From Bacteroidota bacterium (GTDB taxonomy: Bacteria; Bacteroidota; Ignavibacteria; Kapaibacteriales; HRBIN21), in contig JAUQPR010000007.1 in the NCBI GenBank assembly GCA_030550275.1, positions 62,001 through 126,000 of the forward strand: a DNA stretch of 64,000 nt, given 5' to 3'. A program made the position numbers and the translations under genes. Under the pieces are notes generated by a model. The model saw nothing but the letters and a program-made list of their open reading frames with translations, searched no databases and had not been told where the DNA came from. Below are positions 54,933 through 63,470 of the stretch, in pieces (the first letter of the stretch is position 1; the number at the start of each line of letters is the position of its first letter).

Positions 54933-56515
54933 CCCAGGCGGAATTCCAGCGTAGCCCAGCCGCTGCGGAGCGGGAAGTTGCCCCCGCTGCGGTGCCGATA
55001 TCCCAGAACAAGGAAGCTCATGACGCCGGGCGCCCACTCATGGGCAAAGCGGAGGTGGGCACGGCGCTCAATGCTCCGCCGACCCCGGAGGAAGCGGTTG
55101 GGCTGCTCCATATCGCGGTCCCCTCGGAGGAGGTCGCCTCCCACGTTTTCCACAAGCTCCCAGCGCCCATTGCGCCATTCGAGCCCATTCTCCCCATGCC
55201 GCGAGTAGTCCAGTCCCAGCGTGAGCGAGCTCCGCACCCCCAGCCAGTAGCGAAGCTGCACCGCCCAACGGTCGCTATTGGGCTGCATGCTGTAGCCCAA
55301 GGGAGCATCCAGGTGCGACCATGAGTTGACAATGCTGCGATGGGAGAAGACAAAGGGTCCGATGCGCACGTACTCCACAGCACAGTGGAGCCCGAGAGGA
55401 CCCATGGGTACCAAGCCCACCACCCCGACTTGCCAGGCGAACTTGTTCGTATTGCCGCGCACGGTGGTGTCGAAGAGCGTAGAGAAGTTGAGGTCGTCCA
55501 CAAGCAACGTGCCGTGAAGCAGTATGCGCGTTCGAGGTCGCCAGGCGAGCTCAAACGCCAGGAGCGAATTGTCCTGATTGCTGCGCCATGCTGTGCCTAA
55601 CCCAGCCGAGACAAAGAATGCCAGCGGGTTGAGGTAGGCAAGGTCGAGCCCGCGTCCGGAATAGACAATCATGTCGTAGAGCGCAAGGGAGAGCCCCTCG
55701 ATGGGCTCCCAGCCCAGCCGGTGCAACCCGATGAACTTCGAGGTCACCGGCTGTCCCAGCGTATCCGTGCCCTCTGCAGCGGCATGGAGGAAGCTGAAGC
55801 GGAGCCCGCCGTGTTCGAAGTCCAGCAGCAGCCCATCCTGCAGAGGGGCAGCCTCCGAGAGGATGAGCGCTTCGATGGGGCTATAGCCGATACTGAGCGC
55901 CTCGCGCCCGAAGCGCACACGAGCGCCGCCCCAGCGCAACTGAACGTAGCCGATGTAGCGGTCGAAGTAGCGCCGCCCCTCGATGTTGAATTTCAGAATT
56001 CTCCCCAGGCTCGGGTCGACTGCAGCAGCGGCATCGGGCGAGCCGGAAAGTCGCGCTCCATTGGCAAGGTCGAGCAGCATCTCCAGATGCTCGCCGAAAC
56101 GTGCAGCAGCGCGCGCCCCCAGCCGGGCAAGCAGGAAGCGCTGCGGAGAGGAGGTATCCGGACTCAACTGCCCTGGGCGCAGCATGAAGCTCAGCTGTGC
56201 AAGGCATCGGAGGAGGCTATCGCGGTAGCTCAGCGCGTAGGGATATCCCTCCAGCGTTGGCAGGGGGCGCAGCCCCGGGGGAATCTGTGCACTACTGGCA
56301 AGCGGTTGCAGCGGAAACGCAGCCGGAGAGAGCAACCGCTGTGCCTGCTCCAGCGTCGGTGGCCACACGACGAAGCTCTGGAGCGGGACGGTGGGGTCGC
56401 TCAGTACGCGGTGCAGTGCAAGCTCCCGCGCCCAGGGATCGGAGAGCGGCTCCAGATTTTGTGCCCAGAGTATGCCGGGCAGCGCAAGCACTGCGGCGGC
56501 ACAGAGGCGCTTCAT
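54926..56515 (-). CDS. Outer-membrane barrel protein, capsule-assembly Wzi-like
   Basis: The 529-residue protein has a signal peptide (AAAVLALPGILWAQ) and many amphipathic strands in the second half, ending LRSGWATLEFRLGY with a C-terminal aromatic, typical of outer-membrane barrels. Strand-like segments include RRYFDRYIGYVQLRWGGARV and LHCAVEYVRIGPFVFSHR. Its size and strand pattern, and its position at the end of an operon with a sugar transferase and a Gfo/Idh/MocA dehydrogenase, suggest the Wzi capsule-attachment family; this is an inference. The start overlaps the dehydrogenase stop by 4 bases. Confidence 0.75.
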   Translation of the reverse strand: MKRLCAAAVLALPGILWAQNLEPLSDPWARELALHRVLSDPTVPLQSFVVWPPTLEQAQRLLSPAAFPLQPLASSAQIPPGLRPLPTLEGYPYALSYRDSLLRCLAQLSFMLRPGQLSPDTSSPQRFLLARLGARAAARFGEHLEMLLDLANGARLSGSPDAAAAVDPSLGRILKFNIEGRRYFDRYIGYVQLRWGGARVRFGREALSIGYSPIEALILSEAAPLQDGLLLDFEHGGLRFSFLHAAAEGTDTLGQPVTSKFIGLHRLGWEPIEGLSLALYDMIVYSGRGLDLAYLNPLAFFVSAGLGTAWRSNQDNSLLAFELAWRPRTRILLHGTLLVDDLNFSTLFDTTVRGNTNKFAWQVGVVGLVPMGPLGLHCAVEYVRIGPFVFSHRSIVNSWSHLDAPLGYSMQPNSDRWAVQLRYWLGVRSSLTLGLDYSRHGENGLEWRNGRWELVENVGGDLLRGDRDMEQPNRFLRGRRSIERRAHLRFAHEWAPGVMSFLVLGYRHRSGGNFPLRSGWATLEFRLGY

Positions 56516-57549
56516 GGAGCGCCGTTGGGAACAGGGGCGACGTACTCAGGGGAGAGCCGAATCGGAGCCCCTTGGGCGCGCAGGGATTGCTCAGCAGCTT
56601 CCAGGATAGCGACGACCGCTCGTCCGGCATAGCCGTCGCTAATCGGGCGGCACCCGGTGCGGATGCACTCCAGGAAGTGGCTCACGACCCGCTCCAAGGC
56701 TTCCTGATTCCGCAGCGCTGGCGCGTACATCTGTCCGGCGCGGTATTGCACGCGGAGTTGCTCTTCGCCCTCTTTGGAGCAGATCTCCACGCCGCGGTCG
56801 TAGATGCGCAGCTTCTCGCTCGTCTCCATGTCGTCGTAGATTGCCATCCGGCGGCTACCACCGATGCAGATTGTGCGCAGCTTCACCGGCGAGAGCCAAT
56901 TGACGTGGAAGTGCGCCAGGAAGGAGTTCTCGTAGTAGACCGTCACGTACGCCAGGTTCTCCAGCTCGTAGTAGTGGCGCGCCCCGACGGCAGAGACGGC
57001 GATCGGCGGAAGCTCCACAAGGTAGTGCAGAATTGAGGCATCGTGCGATGCCAGGTCCCAGATGACGTTGACGTCGGGCTGGAACAGCCCCAAGTTGGCG
57101 CGCACGGAATCGAAGTAGAGCAGCTCTCCCAGCTCACCTGCCGTGATGAGCTCTTTGAGCTTCTGCACGGCGTCGGTGAACAGGAAGGTGTGATCGACCA
57201 TAAGGACGCGACCGACGTGCTCGGAGAGGGCAATCAGCTCCGTTGCGTGCTGTGTAGACTGCGTCAGCGGCTTCTCCACAAGCACATGTTTCCCATGCCG
57301 AAGTGCCGTGCGCGCGAGCTCGTAGTGGAGAGCCACTGGAGTGGCAATGGCAACCGCATCAATGGCTGGATCGCGCAGGAGCTGCTCGGCAACGCTGCAG
57401 ATGCGAACACCCCGGAAGCGGGCACGTACCATCTCCAGCCGGCGCTCATCCGGGTCGCAGGCGAACACGGCTTCCACCTCCGGTCGCTGAAGGAAGTTGC
57501 GGATGAGGTTGGGTCCCCAGTAGCCGCAGCCCAAGACAGCCACAACCAT
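56512..57549 (-). CDS. Gfo/Idh/MocA-family sugar-nucleotide dehydrogenase
   Basis: The 345-residue oxidoreductase has an N-terminal NAD-binding loop (VVAVLGCGYWGPNLIRNF), the IATPVALHYELARTALRHGK region, the diagnostic VLVEKPLTQS motif (EKP), and a C-terminal domain with the NVIWDLASHDASILHY segment (catalytic His). It most resembles UDP-GlcNAc 3-dehydrogenase (WlbA-type) enzymes, which create keto sugars for surface polysaccharides. It is 11 bases after the sugar transferase gene and overlaps the Wzi-like gene. Confidence 0.9.
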   Translation of the reverse strand: MVVAVLGCGYWGPNLIRNFLQRPEVEAVFACDPDERRLEMVRARFRGVRICSVAEQLLRDPAIDAVAIATPVALHYELARTALRHGKHVLVEKPLTQSTQHATELIALSEHVGRVLMVDHTFLFTDAVQKLKELITAGELGELLYFDSVRANLGLFQPDVNVIWDLASHDASILHYLVELPPIAVSAVGARHYYELENLAYVTVYYENSFLAHFHVNWLSPVKLRTICIGGSRRMAIYDDMETSEKLRIYDRGVEICSKEGEEQLRVQYRAGQMYAPALRNQEALERVVSHFLECIRTGCRPISDGYAGRAVVAILEAAEQSLRAQGAPIRLSPEYVAPVPNGAP

Positions 57550-57560
57550 CGCCGTTCTGC

Positions 57561-58988
57561 TCAGTTATTGCGTCCGCGCAGCATGTAGGGCAAGGTCCGC
57601 AGCAGGACGTACAGGTCCAGCCAGGGCGTCAGATTTTGCACGTAGTAGACGTCCAGCAGCAGCATCTGCGCAAAGGTATGGGAGCGGTCGGAGATCTGCC
57701 ACAGCCCTGTGCAGCCGGGCGGGATCTGGTGGCGCCAGCGGGTGATGAACGGAGGGAGGAATTCCGCTTCCTCCGGCAGCAATGGGCGGGGTCCGACCAG
57801 GCTCATCTCTCCGCGCAGCACATTCCATAGTTGTGGCAGTTCATCGAGACTCCAGCGGCGGAGCCAGCGTCCTACGCGCGTGAGTTGCCGCTCGGGCACA
57901 ACCTTGCCCAAGGGGCGATTGGAGAGGATGCGCTCCCGAATGAAATGGCGCCACTGCTGGCGAGCAGCGGCGCTGTTGTGCATCGTGCGGAATTTGTACA
58001 TCCAGAACAGCCGCCCGTGGCGCCCTACCCGACGCTGCCGATACAGAACAGGACCAGGCGAATCCACCGCAATCGCGATGGAGATCAGCAGCAGCAGCGG
58101 AGAGAGCAGCACCAGCGCCGCAGCCGCTATGACCACGTCCATTGCGCGCTTCAGCCAAATGAACATGCGGCGGCTCTCCAGTCCTGCGAAGCCCACGACC
58201 GAGAGCCCTGCGATCTCGTCCGTGAGCCATTCGGGGAGGAGCGCCGGGTAGAGCTCTGTGGCGATGGTGACACTCTTGCGCTGCTGAGCCCAGCGCTCCG
58301 CCAGTTGCAGCACGCGTTCGGGAGAGAGCTTTGGATCGGCGCAGATGATGTGCTCAACGGGAGCCTCCAGAGCCTCTTCGTAGCTCCCGAGGACTCGGTA
58401 TCCGTTGAGCACGGGCGTTCCCCGCGGGAGAGTGTCGCTGAGGAAGCCTACCAGACGCCACGGGTGGGCATCTCCGAGCAAGAGGCGCTCCGCCACCAGG
58501 AGCCCCAGCGCTCCGGTGCCAGCAATCGCAGTGCTGTAGTGGAGCCGTGCCCGCTGCAGCAGAGAGCGCCACAGCATGGGGAAGGCAAGGAGACGCCACA
58601 ACAGCAACAGCAGCACCGTTGCGGCGAAGATAGCGGCGGTCAGGACACGGCTATCAAGCCAGTACGGCGGGCGAATGAAGAAGGAGATCGCCGCAAAGCC
58701 AATGAGGGCATAGAAGGCGGCGCGGAGCAGTACCACAGCCTGCCGGAGCCGCGAGCCGAATGCTCGCAGCTTGTACAGTCCATGGTGCTGCAGTATCAGC
58801 ACCCAAACCACGCCGAAGAGGGCAAAGACCGCTGCAGCTTCCCATTCCTGCAGCAGGCGCCATGCGTCGGGTCGGTGTGCAAGTCCGGCTAATCCAGCAA
58901 TCGCTGCGAAGTAGCCAGCAAGGATGCATGCGTAATCGCCCACCGCCAACACGAGCTTGTAGGGTTCCAGGCGCGGGATCCATCTCAT
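57561..58988 (-). CDS. Polyprenyl-phosphate sugar-1-phosphate transferase (EPS initiation)
   Basis: The 475-residue integral membrane enzyme starts exopolysaccharide repeat synthesis by moving a sugar-1-phosphate to undecaprenyl phosphate (WbaP/WcaJ-type). Several N-terminal helices precede a CoA-binding-like/Rossmann segment (TAIAGTGALGLLVAERLLL). The C-terminal catalytic domain begins KRAMDVVIAAAALVLLSP, with DSPGPVLYRQRRVGRHG, FRTM and SLDELPQLWNVLRGEMSLVG, all conserved. ATG 58988 has GGAG six bases upstream. A GTG at 59090 would add 34 residues and would sit 27 bases from the TAATTTG element at 59117, so the start is not settled. Confidence 0.92.
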   Translation of the reverse strand: MRWIPRLEPYKLVLAVGDYACILAGYFAAIAGLAGLAHRPDAWRLLQEWEAAAVFALFGVVWVLILQHHGLYKLRAFGSRLRQAVVLLRAAFYALIGFAAISFFIRPPYWLDSRVLTAAIFAATVLLLLLWRLLAFPMLWRSLLQRARLHYSTAIAGTGALGLLVAERLLLGDAHPWRLVGFLSDTLPRGTPVLNGYRVLGSYEEALEAPVEHIICADPKLSPERVLQLAERWAQQRKSVTIATELYPALLPEWLTDEIAGLSVVGFAGLESRRMFIWLKRAMDVVIAAAALVLLSPLLLLISIAIAVDSPGPVLYRQRRVGRHGRLFWMYKFRTMHNSAAARQQWRHFIRERILSNRPLGKVVPERQLTRVGRWLRRWSLDELPQLWNVLRGEMSLVGPRPLLPEEAEFLPPFITRWRHQIPPGCTGLWQISDRSHTFAQMLLLDVYYVQNLTPWLDLYVLLRTLPYMLRGRNN

Positions 58989-59116
58989 GGCATGCTCCAC
59001 CGTGATGGTGAGTCCACTGCTGCTTTCCGTCGGGTACGCCCCATCGCGAATTTCGGCTTCTCCGAACGGCACCGTTCCACGCGCCCCCACCCTTCCCTGG
59101 AACCCGTCGCAGCATG

Positions 59117-59123
59117 CAAATTA
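59117..59123 (-). promoter_or_regulatory. Possible -7 element TAATTTG upstream of the sugar transferase gene
   Basis: Minus-strand TAATTTG, one base short of the consensus. The distance is 27 bases to the GTG at 59090 or 129 bases to the ATG at 58988. The regular distance seen elsewhere would favour the GTG. Confidence 0.4.
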
Positions 59124-59255
59124 GCACACCGGCGCAAACTACGGATGCACCTTGCTGTGCGCAGAGCTGCGGGCAAGGCGCCGCAGAGCGTGTATCATGG
59201 CAGGCGCTGCTCCGGCACGGTCCGGAGATGAGCCCTCCAGAGCCGCACGAGTTTG

Positions 59256-59263
59256 TAAGTTTG
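59256..59263 (+). promoter_or_regulatory. Putative -7 element TAAGTTTG upstream of ferredoxin
   Basis: An exact TAnnTTTG match, 31 bases upstream of the ferredoxin ATG at 59294. Confidence 0.57.
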
Positions 59264-59293
59264 GTACGGTTCCTCAGCCACACTGCAGCAGCA

Positions 59294-59641
59294 ATGGCGC
59301 TCTACATCACGGACGACTGCATCAACTGCGGAGCATGCGAGCCGGAGTGCCCAAACACAGCCATCTACGAACCCGGGGCTGAATGGACCTTAGCGGGGCA
59401 GACCTACCGGGGCTCCTACTCGCCGGGCGGATACAAGCGCGATTTCTGGTCGGAGGAGCACTACTTCATCGTACCGGACAAGTGCACCGAGTGCGTCGGC
59501 TTCTACGATGAACCGCAGTGCGCAGCGGTCTGCCCGGTAGATTGCTGCTTGCCCGATCCGGAGAACCCCGAAACGCGGGAGCAGCTTCTGGCGAAAAAGG
59601 AGTATCTGGACCGCATCGATCCGGCACGCGTGCGTGTGTGA
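59294..59641 (+). CDS. 2[4Fe-4S] ferredoxin, Chlorobium-like with insertion
   Basis: The 115-residue ferredoxin starts MALYITDDCINCGACEPECP, very like Chlorobium ferredoxins. Cluster I ligands are Cys9, Cys12, Cys15 and Cys19. The second cluster is Cys64, Cys67, Cys76 and Cys80, with the C-x2-C-x8-C-x3-C-P spacing. Between the two motifs there is an extra segment of about 30 residues (EPGAEWTLAG through DFWSEEHYFIV) that Chlorobium-type ferredoxins lack. Two more Cys (84, 85) follow. It is a low-potential electron carrier; its partner is unknown. It starts a plus-strand run with the amidohydrolase 12 bases later. Confidence 0.93.
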   Translation: MALYITDDCINCGACEPECPNTAIYEPGAEWTLAGQTYRGSYSPGGYKRDFWSEEHYFIVPDKCTECVGFYDEPQCAAVCPVDCCLPDPENPETREQLLAKKEYLDRIDPARVRV

Positions 59642-59653
59642 GGACGGCACCGC

Positions 59654-61186
59654 ATGCAGCCACAGCAGGCGCTCATTCGCTTGCACCGGGGGCGTATTGC
59701 CGAGGTCGTACCACGCGCAGGGGAGGTCCGCATCTGCACGGAGGCGTGGGAGCACGTCTACCCCGAAGCGTGGGTGCTTCCCGGCTTTGTGGATGCGCAC
59801 GGACACTTGGTGCACCTGGGGCTGGAGCTACAGCAGCCACGCCTGCACCACTGCCGCAGCGCGCAGGAGTGTGTGGAAGCGCTCCGCACCGTACAGCCCA
59901 ACCGTGGGGAGTGGCTCGTTGCCTCCGGCTGGAACCACGAGCACTGGGAGCCGCCACAGCTCCCGACGGCAGCGCTTTTGGACGAGCTCTTCCCCGACCT
60001 TCCCGTAGTGCTGCGCCGAGTTGATGGGCATGCCCTGTGGGTCAATAGCGCGGCGCTGCGTCGCGCTGGGATCTCAGCATCTACGCCCGATCCACCCGGT
60101 GGATGGATTGTCCGCACCCGGTCGGGAGCGCCGACGGGAGTTCTGGTGGATGCGGCAATGGAGCCGGTGCTGCGGCTCATCCCAGAGCCAACGCCGGAGC
60201 AGTTGCGGCAGGCGATTCTCCAGGCAGCATCCCTGTGCCTGCAGTACGGCATCACCGAGGTGCACGATATGGATGTGGCGCCCGAATGGGTTCCGCTCTT
60301 CCACGAGCTTGCCGAAGCAGGGCAGCTCCCCATTCGGGTGCAGAGCTACGTCCGTGGGCAGCGGGGCGAATGGGATGCCGCGGGGCTATTGCCGACGGTA
60401 GGCGAATTCTTCCGCCTCCGAGGGGTCAAATTCTACGCCGATGGAGCCTTGGGCTCCTATGGCGCAGCACTCCTGGAGCCGTACGCCGATAGACCCGAAC
60501 ACCGGGGACTCCTCCTGTGGGAACCGGGACAGCTCGAACGCGCGGTGCGCCGTGCTGTGGAGGCGGGCTGGCACATCGCCATCCACGCCATCGGAGATGC
60601 TGCTAACCGGATGGTCGTGCAGCTCTACTGGAAGCTCCGTCAGGAGGGGATCCTCGCCGAACGGCAGCTCCTCCGAGTGGAGCATGCGCAGGTCGTTCAT
60701 CCCGAGGATCTGGAGCCCTTTGCCGAGTCTGGAGCCATTGCCTCCGTGCAGCCGATCCATTGCCTCAGCGATGCAGCGATGGCGCAGAAGCGGCTGGGGA
60801 CTGAGCGCACTGCATGGGCATACCGGTGGCGTAGTCTGCTGCAGGTGGGGATTCCGTTGGCGGCGGGTTCGGATTTCCCCATTGAATCCCCGGACCCTCG
60901 GCTGGGAATCGCTGCCTTCTGCTTCCGGCAGCCTCCACACTGGGAGCATCCCTGGCATCCGGAGGAGTGCCTGGAGATGAGCCAAGCCCTCCAGGCGTAC
61001 ACAATCTGGGCGCACCTGGCTGCCGATACCGATGAGCGGCGCGGCTTGCTGCTGCCGGGCTACGATGCCGATCTTGTGGTAGTGGACCGCAACCTTGCAG
61101 CGGCGCAGTCACCAGAGGAGATCGCCGCCACGCGCATTCTGGCGGTCTACGTTGCCGGTATCCGCCGCTTCGCCGCAATAGGGTGA
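59654..61186 (+). CDS. YtcJ-like amidohydrolase
   Basis: The 510-residue protein is a metal-dependent amidohydrolase of the YtcJ-like group. It has the metal motif VLPGFVDAHGHLVHLGLE, a Gly-rich segment KFYADGALGSYGAALLEPYA, and HIAIHAIGDAANRMVV and LRVEHAQVVHPEDL with metal-binding His residues. GSDFPIESPDPRLGI includes the catalytic Asp region. These enzymes hydrolyse C-N bonds of small, often aromatic or exogenous, substrates; the actual substrate is not predictable. No signal peptide is apparent. Confidence 0.92.
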   Translation: MQPQQALIRLHRGRIAEVVPRAGEVRICTEAWEHVYPEAWVLPGFVDAHGHLVHLGLELQQPRLHHCRSAQECVEALRTVQPNRGEWLVASGWNHEHWEPPQLPTAALLDELFPDLPVVLRRVDGHALWVNSAALRRAGISASTPDPPGGWIVRTRSGAPTGVLVDAAMEPVLRLIPEPTPEQLRQAILQAASLCLQYGITEVHDMDVAPEWVPLFHELAEAGQLPIRVQSYVRGQRGEWDAAGLLPTVGEFFRLRGVKFYADGALGSYGAALLEPYADRPEHRGLLLWEPGQLERAVRRAVEAGWHIAIHAIGDAANRMVVQLYWKLRQEGILAERQLLRVEHAQVVHPEDLEPFAESGAIASVQPIHCLSDAAMAQKRLGTERTAWAYRWRSLLQVGIPLAAGSDFPIESPDPRLGIAAFCFRQPPHWEHPWHPEECLEMSQALQAYTIWAHLAADTDERRGLLLPGYDADLVVVDRNLAAAQSPEEIAATRILAVYVAGIRRFAAIG

Positions 61187-61337
61187 GGTTGATCTCCGGA
61201 GCTGCAGAAGCTCCCGAACTTGTTTGACCAGCCTTCCCTTACCACCGCAGACTCCCGGCAGCCGGGCGGTGCGCTGCAAACGCTGCCGGTGGTGCTGTGC
61301 GGTACCGTGCGTTCTCTGGCTTCTGGTGGCGATTCCG

Positions 61338-61345
61338 TAAATTCG
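61338..61345 (+). promoter_or_regulatory. Possible -7 element TAAATTCG upstream of kbl
   Basis: TAAATTCG matches TAnnTTTG at seven of eight positions and lies 32 bases upstream of the ATG at 61377. The 190-base gap after the amidohydrolase gene otherwise contains nothing recognised. Confidence 0.32.
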
Positions 61346-61376
61346 TGGCGCTGGTCGGAACCGTCGGGTGCGGCAA

Positions 61377-62588
61377 ATGTACGATCCCGCCTTTCGGCAA
61401 CACCTGCTCCAGGAGCTGGAGGCAATCCGCCAGGCAGGGCTGTACAAGGAGGAGCACGAGATCTTGGGTCCGCAGGGACCAGTCGTGCGCATCCGGTACA
61501 GGGGCACGGAGCGCGAGGTGCTCAACTTCTGCGCCAACAACTACCTGGGGCTCTCCTCAGACCCGCGCCTCATCACCGCGGCGCAGCGGGCAATGCAAAC
61601 GCACGGCTTTGGAATGTCCAGCGTCCGCTTCATCTGTGGGACGCAGGATCTGCACAAGGAGCTGGAGCGCAAGATCGCCGAATTCTGCGGCACAGAGGAC
61701 ACGCTGCTCTACGCTGCCTGCTTTGACGCCAACGGTGGGCTCTTCGAGCCCTTCTTCACCGAGTCCGATGCGATCATCTCCGATGAGCTCAACCACGCCT
61801 CTATCATTGACGGCATTCGGTTGACGAAGGCGCGGCGCTACCGCTACCGCAATTGCGACATGGAGGACCTGGAGGCGAAGCTGCAGCAAGCCGACGCGGA
61901 GGGCGCGCGCTTCAAAATCATCGCTACCGACGCCGTTTTCTCTATGGACGGCAACATGGCGCCGCTGGATAGGATCTGCGAGCTTGCCGAACGCTACCGC
62001 GCTCTGGTCATGGTGGATGAAAGCCATTCCTTGGGCTTTGTGGGAAAGACCGGACGGGGAGTAACCGAATACTTCGGGGTCATGGGGCAGGTGGACCTCA
62101 TCACGGGAACGCTAGGGAAGGCGCTCGGTGGAGCAATTGGTGGGTTTACGACCGGACGGCGCGAGATCATCGAGCTGCTGCGGCAGCGGTCGCGCCCGTA
62201 CCTGTTTAGCAACTCACTGCCGCCGATGGTGGTCGGCGCTGCGATCGCCGTGTTCGACCTGCTTTCGGAGACCACCGAGCTGCGCGATCGGCTGGAGCAG
62301 AACACGCGCTACTTCCGGCAGCGCATGAGCCAGGCGGGGTTCGATATCAAGCCGGGGGACCACCCGATAGTCCCCATCATGCTCTACGATGCAGTACTGG
62401 CGCATCGCTTTGCCGATCGGATGCTCCAGGAGGGCATCTACGTGGTGGGCTTCTCCTATCCGGTGGTGCCGCGCGGGCAGGCGCGGATTCGGGTGCAGAT
62501 CTCGGCAGCGCATACGCGGGAGCATCTGGACCGCGCTGTTGAAGCGTTCGTCAAGGTCGGGCGGGAGTTGGGAGTACTGCGGGACTGA
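61377..62588 (+). CDS. kbl: Glycine C-acetyltransferase (2-amino-3-ketobutyrate CoA ligase)
   Basis: The 403-residue PLP enzyme converts 2-amino-3-ketobutyrate and CoA to glycine and acetyl-CoA, the second step of threonine breakdown. It has the alpha-oxoamine synthase motifs [38 protein letters not shown] (PLP Asp/His), and the PLP-lysine segment [29 protein letters not shown] at the start and [20 protein letters not shown] near the end favour Kbl over 8-amino-7-oxononanoate synthase. The ATG at 61377 was preferred over the GTG at 61368. Threonine dehydrogenase (tdh) is not in the window. Confidence 0.93.
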   Translation: MYDPAFRQHLLQELEAIRQAGLYKEEHEILGPQGPVVRIRYRGTEREVLNFCANNYLGLSSDPRLITAAQRAMQTHGFGMSSVRFICGTQDLHKELERKIAEFCGTEDTLLYAACFDANGGLFEPFFTESDAIISDELNHASIIDGIRLTKARRYRYRNCDMEDLEAKLQQADAEGARFKIIATDAVFSMDGNMAPLDRICELAERYRALVMVDESHSLGFVGKTGRGVTEYFGVMGQVDLITGTLGKALGGAIGGFTTGRREIIELLRQRSRPYLFSNSLPPMVVGAAIAVFDLLSETTELRDRLEQNTRYFRQRMSQAGFDIKPGDHPIVPIMLYDAVLAHRFADRMLQEGIYVVGFSYPVVPRGQARIRVQISAAHTREHLDRAVEAFVKVGRELGVLRD

Positions 62589-62592
62589 TGCC

Positions 62593-63444
62593 ATGAGGGT
62601 GGGCATCTGCGGTGCGGGCACGATGGGGCGGGGCATTGCGGTGGCGTGCCTCCAAGCGGGGCTTCAGGTGCTGCTGTACGATATCCGCAGCGAGGTGCTG
62701 CAGAAGGCTTCCCAGGCGATTGCCCAGCTGCTCCGCACGGTGCACGAGCGCGGAAAGCTTGCCGAAAGCCCCGAGAACGCACTCCAGCGGCTGCGCACAG
62801 TCACAACGCTTGCTGAGCTCATCGGATGCGACCTCATCGTGGAGGCGATCGTAGAGAACCGCAGTGCCAAGCAGGAGCTGTTCCGTGCATTGGAATCGCT
62901 GGGGATTTCGCCGCAGACGATCATTGCCAGCAACACCTCTTCGATCTCGATTGCGGCGCTGGCGTCGGTGCTGCACCATCCGGAGCGATGCATCGGGTTG
63001 CACTTCTTCAACCCCGCCCATGTGATGCGCTTGGTGGAGGTGGTCCGGAGCGCGCGCACCTCGGAGCAGACGTTGCAGCGGGCTCTGGACTTCGTGCAGC
63101 GGCTGGGGAAGACCCCAGTCGTCGTGCGGGATATCCCCGGCTTTATCGTGAACCGAGTCGCGCGCAACTACTACAACGAAGCGCTCCGGATTGTGGTGGA
63201 GGGGGTTGCCGAGGTGGCGCAGGTTGACCGGCTCCTGCGTGGCGCGGGCTTCCCGATGGGACCCTTCGAGCTGATGGATCTCATCGGGCTGGATGTGAAC
63301 TTGGAGGTGACACGCTCGATCTACGAGCAGCACTTCTACGAGCCACGCTTTGCGCCGTCGGTGCTGCAACAGCAGTACGTCGATGCAGGGCTCCTGGGGC
63401 GCAAGACGGGGCGCGGCTTCTATCCGTACGATTCCAATGGGTGA
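62593..63444 (+). CDS. 3-hydroxyacyl-CoA dehydrogenase, 3-hydroxybutyryl-CoA type
   Basis: The 283-residue protein has an N-terminal NAD-binding loop (VGICGAGTMGRGIAVACLQ) and the catalytic segment CIGLHFFNPAHVMRLVEVV with the conserved His. The C-terminal domain carries GFIVNRVARNYYNEALRIV and PFELMDLIGLDVN. The length fits the single-domain HBDH/PaaH family, acting on 3-hydroxybutyryl-CoA or related acyl-CoAs. It starts 4 bases after kbl, so the two are probably cotranscribed. Confidence 0.94.
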   Translation: MRVGICGAGTMGRGIAVACLQAGLQVLLYDIRSEVLQKASQAIAQLLRTVHERGKLAESPENALQRLRTVTTLAELIGCDLIVEAIVENRSAKQELFRALESLGISPQTIIASNTSSISIAALASVLHHPERCIGLHFFNPAHVMRLVEVVRSARTSEQTLQRALDFVQRLGKTPVVVRDIPGFIVNRVARNYYNEALRIVVEGVAEVAQVDRLLRGAGFPMGPFELMDLIGLDVNLEVTRSIYEQHFYEPRFAPSVLQQQYVDAGLLGRKTGRGFYPYDSNG

Positions 63445-63470
63445 TGTGCAACAACTTCACACGGTGTCCA

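Larger units (their letters stand above)
58989..59293. other. Divergent intergenic region between sugar transferase and ferredoxin genes
   Basis: This 305-base stretch holds no supported gene. It carries two divergent promoter-like elements, TAATTTG on the minus strand (59117-59123) and TAAGTTTG on the plus strand (59256-59263). Part of it (58989-59090) may be N-terminal coding sequence of the sugar transferase if the GTG at 59090 is used. No repeat or strong hairpin is seen. Confidence 0.5.

Noticed and set aside
58989-59293. Riboswitch or small gene in the 305-base divergent gap
   Set aside because: No strong stem-loop or conserved aptamer pattern was seen; the region is explained by two promoters and possibly by N-terminal coding sequence.
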